Part shown: one piece after another, positions 1 through 9,500 of the stretch | How the letters are laid out: each line of letters opens with the position of its first letter | Numbering within the stretch: the stretch's first letter is position 1 | Assembly (NCBI GenBank): GCA_009801015.1 | Contig: VHZZ01000481.1 | Coordinates: 138,433-162,321, forward strand | Direction of reading: 5' to 3' | Length of the DNA: 23,889 bases | Source: Silene noctiflora | Lineage: Eukaryota; Streptophyta; Magnoliopsida; Caryophyllales; Caryophyllaceae | The notes under the pieces: generated by a model | Told to the model about the DNA's origin: nothing | The model's input: only the letters and a program-made list of their open reading frames with translations | Database searches by the model: none | Position numbers and translations under genes: made by a program

Positions 1-403
1 ATATTTGTTCAAAATGATGGAATAAATTTTATGCAATTTTTAACTTTTCAATTATAACGTGTGATATTTATGTATCAAGCATATAGGGTCCAAACTCAAC
101 TTATTCAAATGTTTTGGTTGTGTCTTCCATGTGCTATGTGTCAAACATATCTATAAGAATTTTGCTTTTTTTTATTTTTTTAAACAATATATAGTATTTA
201 CTGATGTTTAAGAGTTTTTATTCGTAAATAAAATAGATTGTAACTTTCTCAAATACTATTTTTTGAGGTTTAACTTTAATGTATTTAAAAGATATGAGTA
301 ATAAATAAAATATTTAACTAAAAGTAATATTTAGTTAGTCATAATCAATATTTTATAATTGACGTATACAAATTTAATTAAATATATTAAAGAAAAATGT
401 AAT

Positions 404-848
404 GGGGATACTATGTGCAATCAAGCCCCTTAACTTAATTATAAATGTAGCCAATCAACCCATAAGTTTCTCTTAATGTGTAATTAACCACATATCTTAT
501 TTTTAAGAATAAAATTTGCTAATTAAATATTTTACTATTATTGAAAATCAAATTTATAATAGTTTTGTTACAATGAAAAGTTACATAACAAAACAAAATT
601 TTATACTAAAATTGGTTCCCATTTTTCTTTGAATATATATATATTATATTTAATTATTTAAGAAATATATTTATAATAGTTTTAATAATAGAAAACAAAT
701 TTTTTTAGTTAAAAAAATGGTAAATAACTTGATTTGTGCTTAATTGCATATTTTTGGAAAGTTATGGGGCTAATTTGGTACAAGTGAAACTTAAGGGGCT
801 GATTTGCACATAGTTCATAAGTTATGGGGGTAATTTGCTACATCCCCG
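404..848. mobile_element. ~445 bp MITE with TIRs inside the left repeat copy
   Basis: The element starts GGGGAT and ends ATCCCC. Subterminal blocks are inverted with respect to each other: CTATGTGCAATCAAGCCCCT near the left end, and the complement of AGGGGCTGATTTGCACATAG near the right end. AATGTAAT flanks it on both sides (396-403 and 850-857), giving an 8-9 bp target duplication typical of hAT or Mutator-like MITEs. The homologous site in the right copy (about 2070-2085) lacks the element and has one target copy, which supports insertion. It has no coding capacity. Confidence 0.8.
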
Positions 849-1493
849 CAATGTAATTTGTTTTCTACTTTTGCATGTCATTTATTACTATATTGTATTA
901 CTTAATAATCATTACTTTTGTTTTGATTATTCAAATGCATTCGTGATCACCGTGTACATACATACTCGTACACATACTCACTGTTTAAACCTCTCAAAAT
1001 CTCATACGTGTATTCAATTTATAGCAATATAATTTTTTTCATTTTCACACTATAAAAACTTGTCACTTAGTAGTTTTCTTTAATTAAATTTATTTTTAAT
1101 AAATACAATGACTCTTGAAAATATACGGAGTATTTTTCTTAATGGATTTAATGGTCTTTTATTACTTTCCCAAAATGTTTTTTACATAAACGTAAGACAT
1201 TGTGAGAAACTCTCTTTAATCATCTCTACATATCAAAATATTCCAATAAATATAATAAAATTATACTCAATTGAAAGCATTTTTCACGATGAACGTAATT
1301 ATTTACATTTTAGAATTTTTATCAAAATATTTTTTAATAAATTTATAATCAAATCACCGTAATTATTTGATGTAATTTTATAGTAAAATTTATTACACTA
1401 TAATTAATATTTTTGATGAGATTTATACAGCATTTAATATATTCATATTAAATAATTAACTGTAATTAATGCTTGTCATTAAGACTGTATGGA

Positions 1494-1501
1494 CACGTGG
1501 C
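1494..1501. promoter_or_regulatory. G-box/ABRE-like CACGTGGC, left copy
   Basis: CACGTGGC matches the ABA-response/G-box core bound by plant bZIP and bHLH factors. It is kept in the most conserved stretch of the duplicated unit (second copy 2704-2711). No adjacent gene is visible, so a regulatory role is only inferred. Confidence 0.3.
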
Positions 1502-1692
1502 GCATCCACATCGGTACCACGTAAAAAACCTCTAATAAAATACATAAAATTTTAATTGAAAAAATATGTGATAATTAATCATGCATGATTAACGTTTAAT
1601 TTTATAAATAAATTTGTAACTGATCAAATATCATATTAATTAAAATAAAAATTAGAACAATGAAACAATCAACATGTGTTCCAAAAAATTAA

Positions 1693-2730
1693 TAGTTGTT
1701 CAAAATGATGTGTATAATTTTATGTAATTTTTAATTTTTATGTATAACTTGTGATATTTATGTATCAAACAAATGGGGTCCGAAATCAACTTATTCAAAT
1801 GTTTTGACTGAGTTTTGCATGTGCTATATATCAAACATATCTATAAGAAATTTGTAACTTTTTTTTTAAACAACTATATATAATGATGTTTAAAAGTTTA
1901 CCTGCAAATAAAATAGGCTGAACTTTCTCAATTTTTATTTTTTGAGATTTAACTTCAAAGTATTTAAAACATAACATATAAAATATTTAACTAAAAGTAA
2001 TATTTAATTAGTCATAATCAATATTTTATACTTCACGAATACATATTTAATTGAAGACAATAAAGAAAACTGTAACATGCTGTCTACTTTTTCATGTCGT
2101 TTATAATATTTAATTAGTCATAATCATTACTTTTGTTTTGATTATTCAAATGCACTCGTGATCACTGTGTACATNCATACTCGTACACATACTCGTTATC
2201 ACACTATTTAAGCCTATCAAAATCTCATATGTATTCAATTTATCGCAATATATTTTTTTTTCATTCCGGCACTATAAAAACTTATCTCTTAGTATTTTTA
2301 TTTAAGTTATGTTTTTAATAAATACAATGACTCTTTCAAATATATTTTTATTAATGGTGTAAGTTTTATAACTTTCTCAAAATGTTTTTTTACGTAAATG
2401 TAAAATATTGTGAGACACTCTCTTTAATCATCTTTACATATCAAAATATTTAAATAAATAAAATGCAAAATTATATTCAATTGAAAGCATTTTTTGCAGT
2501 GAACATAATTATTTACATTTTAGAATTTTTATAAAAATAATTTTTTAATAAATTTAGAATCAAATTACCGTAATTATTGAATTGAATTTTATAATAAAAT
2601 TATTAAACTATAATTAATATTTTGTTGAGATTTATACAGCATTTATTATGTTCGTATTAAATGATTAGCTGTAATTAATGCATGTCATTAAGGTTGTATG
2701 TGACACGTGGCGCATCCACATCGTTTCAAC
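1693..2730. repeat. Right copy of the diverged ~1.2 kb direct repeat
   Basis: This is the second copy of the unit at 1-1515, without the MITE. It is colinear from the CAAAATGATG block (about 1701) to the ACACGTGGCGCATCCACATC block (2703). It contains the single ambiguous base of the window at 2175. A CTATAAAAAC TATA-like block (2271-2280, counterpart at about 1051) is shared with the left copy, but no open frame of note follows either. The 1516-1692 spacer has no counterpart inside the window, so the unit probably extends further left than position 1. Confidence 0.85.
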
Positions 2731-2798
2731 CCAGTTAAGTTATCAGAAAAAGACCAGTCACACATAAAAAAGAAAAAAAATGTATTAAATTACATAAG

Positions 2799-2962
2799 TG
2801 GGGTTGAAAATCGGATACCGGATATACGGAAAAACCGGATATACGGTTTCCATATATACGGAAAAACCGTATCGGATAAAGATACTAAAAAAGGAGATTT
2901 AAAAACCGGATCCCGATATGGTTTCTAAAACCGTATCGGATATCCGGTTTTGCTCACCCCTA
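2799..2962. mobile_element. Small hAT-like MITE (~164 bp)
   Basis: The left end reads TGGGGTTGAAAATCGGATAC and the right end, on the other strand, TAGGGGTGAGCAAAACCGGA. These form imperfect terminal inverted repeats of the TAGGGGTG type seen on plant hAT elements. The interior is built from repeated CCGGATATACGG/CCGTATCGGATA motifs in both orientations, as is usual for subterminal transposase sites. Flanking octamers TACATAAG and TACAGAAT match at 6 of 8 bases, a possible decayed target duplication. It has no coding capacity. Confidence 0.65.
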
Positions 2963-3334
2963 TACAGAATAAGTCTTGGGAACTCTGGGTTGCTCTTGTC
3001 TTTAAGACTCATGTAAATTTTATGGTAAGACTCACTAATAATCATACCCTTATTTTAGAAGAAAAATAGAGTAGAGAATAAGTTGAAAGACAAAAATTGA
3101 CAAGAGCAACAAGAAGTTAAAAAAGATGGGGGTGTGTCACATATATCTCGAGTGTAGAAATAAATAAATAATTTAAAAAAATAGTTAGACAGTAGAGGTG
3201 AGGAAAGTGGGTGACATATTTGAATGGCACAATTAAGTAGAGTTACCCTCCCAACTTGAGCAATCCCATTCAAATAAGGCACATGATATCATCACATTTT
3301 ACTTGAAGGCGAGAGAGCGTCTTAAACTTAAAGC
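2963..3334 (+). other. Upstream/5' region of the coiled-coil gene
   Basis: This spacer lies between the MITE and the first proposed codon. I see no MITE ends, tandem repeats or RNA gene. It is A-rich with a purine-rich stretch at 3055-3130 and presumably contains the promoter and 5' leader of the plus-strand gene. No canonical TATA box stands out at a convincing distance. Confidence 0.3.
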
Positions 3335-4505
3335 ATGCCATCTTTTTCAAATTTGAGGTGGGCACCTCAGTCTTTCACTCCATTCCTGATTTCATTTATT
3401 ACCCTTTTACACTTGTCAAATTTAACAGTATTGCATATATATATAATAATATAATGAGGTGAATGTGAGTTATTTTGTTGCAGAAAGGAGATTGAAATGC
3501 AAGGGGATGAGAGTTTGAAGACCCTTGATTGTTTAAGAGGCAGATTATTAGCTGAAAGAGCTGCTTCAAGAGCTGCCAATCACAATTCTCATCTTATGGA
3601 TGTCAAGGTTTCTATCTTTCTTATTATATTATTTATTGTTAAATTTGACATATCATTCTCGATATAACTGAATTGTCAAATAAAATGGATTTATGACATT
3701 TTCCGATACATGAGACTGACTGACTATCAGAGCAATAGAGCCTCCTTATCCTTAACAAGGCGTATTTGGGTAATGTTGTCATCTTTTGTAATTGCTCTTG
3801 AATTTGGTAATTCAGTTGAAACATCTGGAGAAACAGTTAGAGAATGAGATAAAGTTGAGGGAAAAAGCTCAAAGGAAACTCAACAAGTTGAAAAAGAAGC
3901 TCCCCTCATTGAACATCCCGTTTAATGTTTTCTCCCAAGGATCTGAGCATTCAGGAGAATCCTGCATTTCCTCCACAGATTCCAATACTGCTCTTAATCA
4001 CCAACAAGAATGCCTCGCCAAATCCGACATTTCAAATTCTGGTTCCACCACTACCGAAATTACACCCGACTCTGAGATTAACTTGCTGTACCAAGCCAAG
4101 GACATTAGTAATTGTGGGGATGCTTGTGTTGAACCTTCTACATTTGTGGAACAGTTATCGGATAAGAATCCAGATGGGTCAGTGGAATTCTTTTCATCTT
4201 TGTTTGTTTTCAAAATTGTCAAGTAAATTGAACCTGCAGCTTGGCTTGATTTTAGTTGTGATTCAAAACTTCGCAGATTAAAGACATTAGCATTGGATGT
4301 AGATGAAGCAAAGGAGGATGACACTGAGGATGTTGATAATTCAATGGCATTGGTAGTTGTGGATACTTTCCAGGAAACAAAGAAGTCGAGTGGTGGAACG
4401 GTACAAGTAAGCGACAAGACAGTACGAGATGTCCTCAACACTTTGAAGCAAATTAAGGATGATCTTCGATGCTCCTTAGACCCAAGGCGCATGATTAGAG
4501 TCTAA
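3335..4505 (+). CDS. Plant coiled-coil protein of unknown function (4 exons, ~245 aa)
   Basis: Proposed join is 3335-3357, 3484-3607, 3816-4177, 4277-4505. Every boundary is GT/AG and the frames connect without a stop, giving 245 residues. Residues 14-48 include LKTLDCLRGRLLAERAASRA, which I take as the conserved N-terminal block. Residues 50-78 (LKHLEKQLENEIKLREKAQR onward) form a charged heptad coiled coil. The middle is Ser/Thr/Asn-rich and acidic, probably disordered. The end (VRDVLNTLKQIKDDLRCSLD, closing MIRV) looks like a second amphipathic helix. No catalytic motif, signal peptide or membrane segment is seen. The 23-nt first exon is the least certain part: ATG at 3497, in the same frame, would give 233 aa. 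Retention of the last intron (4178-4276) would end the protein at 4226. I recognise a plant-specific type of protein but can assign no function. Confidence 0.75.
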
Positions 4506-5280
4506 TAATCTCTTTTGCAGGAAAGATGGCATCGTGTTTTAGTTTCTGGTCGAGGTATATATATTAGTGGTTATTAAATTGTATCCATTTTCTGCTTTCA
4601 AACCAGTAGAATATGAGTAACATTTTACAATGCTCCGTCGAGTAAAACTTAAAATAATTTAGATGATAATTTAATGTTGCATACAATGGTTATATACACA
4701 AAAGAAGTCACAAACCAATAACTAAGGGGTCTCAAACTCGCAGTTTAGACCTCATCAAAAGATTGTCATTTTGACTGAATCCTTCCTAACAGTAAGAGTT
4801 GATAATTACTTGGGATGACATAGGCGGTGTTGGCCGTTGGGCGAGTATATATAGACTCCCTTACACCAGTACGGCCTTACCCATCAAGCAAACCCTTACA
4901 AACCTCACACTTGGGACAATCCATGGCAAGTGCGATTTTTTGACACATACATATCCACCTCAATGCCACCTGCTAAACCTCTAACCATACCGCTAATTGA
5001 CGCATGTGCAGTGCCTAAGCACTTATTCCCGCCCACTAACATCCCTATGATAATGGTCTAGTTTTTGTTAATTCACTCACTTTTGGGGAGTTACATTACA
5101 CACTTAAAAATGAGATTCCCAAGTTCAACCAACATACATATGGACCCGAGTCCAGACCCATTAGGCTGATCTAAGGTGGAACCATACTAAATAGAGAGAA
5201 ATTTAGGACAGCGGGGATTGAAAGAAAAAGCGTAGAAGAGGGAAAAAAACAGAGTTACTCAAATCAAAGGTAATGCCACA
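4506..5280. other. Intergenic spacer between convergent genes
   Basis: This contains the 3' end of the plus-strand gene. An acceptor-like TCTTTTGCAG at 4511-4520 could end a 3' UTR intron. The rest is mixed-composition sequence with a TATATATA run near 4848. I find no coding segment, terminal repeats or RNA gene. The slightly higher GC at 4800-5050 suggests an old degenerate insert, but I see no ends. Confidence 0.3.
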
Positions 5281-6573
5281 TCTTTATTAGGTGATTGAGG
5301 GGCTTTGCACACAAAGACTTGCATTATCACCTCAAACAAGTTAAATGGTTAAGCACATCTATAAACTTCAATCAAATAAAAAGCTACAACCTAAATAAAG
5401 CTACTAGTATTGATCGATAGATAACTTGAACCACCGATTTTATATCGCAATTTCACTAATTAAAAGTCGCAATGGTCCTCTTACCCAATATATTAGACAA
5501 CCAACAGTTTCCAAGAAGCTGGAACATGTACGTAAAATCTTTACAATACAGCCAAAAGCAAAATCAAATGTTACTGAAGTACAACACAACGGATGACCAC
5601 TAACGCTTGCGAACCCTTCAGCAACCTGGAATATGCATTTACCCAGCAAGGACTAATATAGTCAAGAAAAACTTCCAAATCAGCGGGGGCTTTAAACACA
5701 CTACAAGTTACACCTTGCAAGACCTAGAACTGTACCAGGCACACAAAACAACTCCAAGATAACAAAATTGGCCTAAAATATACGAAAACAGGTAAACTAA
5801 ACTACATACTATTTTTCTTAGTTATATAAATTGGCATCAAAGTTCATAAACCCAAACAGGTAAACTAGAAACAAAACGACAACGCAACATGTGCATGTGT
5901 CCAACATCACAGGTTGAACCTATGGGCCTACCTATAAAGATCCACAGTTCTTCAAGATTTCACCAATAGCAACATTAGTTCATAATCATAGGCACATAAG
6001 CATAATCCTGTTCCTATTAACGTGGTAGGGTGTCATAATAACAAATAAACCATGACAAATCACAGGGAGAAACCCTAGTAAATGCCACTCTGCTATAATC
6101 AACCTATCATAAAGTCATAAGCCTGCAAAACCAAAGACATGATCACAAACTACTTGCAAATAAAAGGGACTGGGATTTATAATATGTAAATCTACCACCG
6201 CACTGATAAAACCAACACATGTAAGATCAGCATATTAAACTATGGTCCATCATAAAAGGCCTTGCCAAAAGTGTACTTGCCACTCAGAAGGAAGTTCTTG
6301 ACTAATTGAAACTTGACTGGGTAAAGCATATTCCTATACAAAAAGACCCAAATGGATCATGATTGACAGCATATCTTGCAGCTGGAAGTGATTGGCTGTA
6401 AAGGGTAGAGAGGCCATAAAATGCAAGTAACCTAATCCATACTACACCTGCCAAAAATCGAACAATGAAGAAAAGGGCAGCATTAGAGCCTTGATAACCT
6501 TAAAATCTCTTATGACGAGCACGCTTAAAACAATTATAGAAAATTCTCACTACTGAATACAGATCATTCGGTT
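5281..6573 (-). other. Probable 3' transcribed region of MOS11, possibly with 3' UTR introns
   Basis: Downstream of the MOS11 stop on the minus strand lie ~1.3 kb without transposon ends or usable reading frames. They read like plant UTR/intron sequence: T-rich tracts followed by acceptor-like TTTTTGGCAG (near 6450) and GGTTTTGCAG (near 6125), and TATTCCAG (near 5630). The last is followed by a T-rich stretch of the kind found before cleavage sites. AATAAA occurs on the minus strand at 5287-5282. Transcription here is inferred from sequence character only. Confidence 0.35.
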
Positions 6574-9500
6574 TTAAGCTCCTCCACTAGCATTGTCCAC
6601 AGCTGCCGTCTTCTAACAAAAGAAAAGTAAATTAATCACTAATCAACAAATTAAAATGGATATAGAAGTTCCATAACGGATCATTATAAGAAATAATTAC
6701 ATACTTCTCCAGAATCTCCGTTGCCATTACTATGTACCACAGCAGTTGCTTTAGGATGTGAAAACCTGCAATGCAATGCCTCATAAATGAAAAAAGGGTA
6801 CTTATAAGACTTGAAAGCAGACAGAAATAAACAAAGAAATATATCAATATAGTACTCCCTCCATCCGATGTATTGGTCCCCGTTTGACTTTGGTGGTCAA
6901 ACAATGTGAACTTTGACTCATTTTCTCACAAAATAAAATAGTCACAACTTTTAATAAACGATAACATGGAAGCAGCAAAATTAATAAATCACACACGGTC
7001 ATATTTTCAAAAGCAACTTCACATTTATTGGGAGATCCTAACAGTTAAAGTTGAAAATGGTTGACCATCATAATCAAGTCAAATCAATCACATAAAGATA
7101 ATAAATATAGGATGGGGTAGTACTAAGATTACCTAGAGAGATTACAAATGAAAAAAAGGAAAAATAACACACCTGAGTGCTCGCGCCTTCCTTTTTTCTT
7201 CCTCCACATTGTCTATCTTCGTTTCTGAACCAAATCTCTCGACCCGAGATTTTTTCTTTACCTCCACATCAGCTGGTACAGTAATGCCAAACCTGAATTT
7301 TTTTCCAGAGAAATGAGCAACAGAGGGCAAGGGAGAATGTCAAGTTACAATTAATTAATTAGCATAAAAATGCCAAGATCCAAGGGCTGCCCTAAATGAG
7401 AAGAAAAAAAATACAAAAACAGCAATCAAAGGTAAGCGGTGCCCAACCTCTCTGCTCTAGCCTTCCGTTTCAGCTCCTCAGATGATTTGGAAACTTCCGG
7501 ACCCGGACCAGTGCCAAACCTGAAACATGTTGTGTAAAATTTATAACAGACATTAACCTTGCAATGTTAAATAATATTAAAACACCCAGGTCATTATCAG
7601 ACTGTCCATTAAATTTACATTCTATATGCGTAAGAACAATGTCATGTTTCCAGGAATACATGGGAAAAGAAGGAAAAAAGGACGTGTAGATTATTGTAGT
7701 ATATAACAGCCTGTGCCTTGCAGAAGGCCATATATACAGAAATATAATGGGAAAAAAATGAACACATAAAATACCAGTTTATCACTAAGAATCTAAAAAT
7801 ATAATGCTCCACATTCTATGTTTGGGAAAAGAATGTGGATCTACACATTGTCGACCTTTGTTTAGAGCTAGACCATAATTCATGTTTCCAGGAATATTTG
7901 GGGAAAGGGGGAAAAAAGGACATGAAGTTTATTGTAGGACAAAACAGCTCACACCTTGCAACAAGGTCATATATACAGACATATACAGATATATAATGAA
8001 AAAAAATGTACATATAAAATATCAGTTTATCACTAAGAATCAGGAAATATAACGGCAATAACACTCCCCAAAGGCCCAAACTCAACAACTCATCCTCTAC
8101 AGGTTTATTCCTGTTCCATCCATTCCAATATGGCAAATTTTTATCGTTCTTTTGACTTCATGATATACCTCCAACAAAATGGCTCTTAGAACACTTGTGT
8201 GCTTATTGCTCAGCATCTATAATGACAAAGAGGAAGGCTACGAGCATCCATTTCCCTTAAGAGAATAGCCTTCAAGAGGCACTTGGATAATGATAATGAT
8301 AATGAATTTTTCTATTTAAAATGGAGCCTATGACAGATATCCTAGATTGTTCAATTAAAGAGAACTAAAAACAAACAACAATTTTAAAATCTCATTTATC
8401 GAAAATTAAATGAAAATTTTAAACTCCACTGTTTTGCTGAAGAAGCCCCACATATTTATATGAAAATTTTATAAAATAAAAATCTGGCTGGCTAACTCCA
8501 CATGTGATGGTTATTATTGCATTCATTCCTCGTCTTAAAATTAAATAAAAGAAGAGAGTTGGAGTATGGTTTTAGGTGGCCACCATAAACAAGTCACATA
8601 TAAATGAAAATCTAAAAGTACTGTGTTTTGGAACTTGCAGAAATTGAACCTTAAAGAAATAACAACAGTAATGGAGATAATGAGGAAGATTTTAGTGTTT
8701 CTTCTCTATACAAGTGAGTCAGAGTAAGTGGAAGAAATGGATCCTTTGAATTACATAACCTTTGGTGCTCGTGACGGATAAGTTACAAAATGGAGTATAT
8801 CATTTTAAAGTGAAAAAAACATTGATGAATTGGTGAAATTTTAAGAAGAATGATAGTATAATAACTATTACACGTAAGACTAAGCTACAAAATTGAATAT
8901 CCAGAAATTGGAACATTCTGCCCAATGTTAACCAGAAAATTAGGATGGGTCACAATTTTTGGGTTTAATGTTGATTATGAAAATTGGGATATCCAAATCT
9001 ATCAGACAATATCTTTTTTTTCATATCAATCAACTCACAGCCCAGTCATCCGTCATTCTCTCTTCTATTTAATCATCTCTCCTGCTACTCCTTAAATCTA
9101 ATACTGACGATTAATGATTAATCTTATGACATGAAAATGCAAATACAATTGACGCAAAGAAGCGAAAAAATTAATCAAAAGTGCGCTATCCTTCTCACCA
9201 AAGTAACATAAGCCTCAATGTTTCTTCATTTTATGGATAATCTTCACAATAAAACGCGTACCTTAAATTCTTAGGTTTTCTTTGACTTCATTCATCATCA
9301 GATTCAACTCTCAATGTAGCTTACACTGAAAGAAGTTTCCTATATATTTTCAATTACCTCACTTCCCAGAAATTATTCACCAATTTAGCTTTTCTGAACT
9401 ACTATGTTTTCTCTTCCCTCCAGTCTTCCCCTTATCATTGTCTTTCCGCCTAACATTAATCATTCCAAACACTATTATTGTCACCTCGTAGTCTAAAGAA

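Larger units (their letters stand above)
1..1515. repeat. Left copy of a diverged ~1.2 kb direct repeat
   Basis: This AT-rich segment shares long blocks in the same order with 1693-2730. Examples are GTGATATTTATGTATCAA (61 and 1751), ACTTATTCAAATGTTTTG, CTATAAAAACTT, and the closing block with ACACGTGGCGCATCCACATC (1493 and 2703). Many point differences and small indels show an old duplication. The copy may begin left of the window. The offset is 1690 at the start but 1210 at the end, and most of the difference is the MITE at 404-848. I see no credible coding sequence; the open frames here are AT-rich noise. Confidence 0.85.

Noticed and set aside
835..1362. Open frames of 65 and 84 codons at the left end
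   Set aside because: They lie in the diverged AT-rich repeat, one overlapping the MITE end, are not preserved in the second repeat copy, and show no recognisable composition.
3998..4492. 164-codon minus-strand frame opposite the coiled-coil gene
   Set aside because: It is antisense to two exons and the intron between them; its Ser/Thr-rich composition is the complement of the real coding frame.
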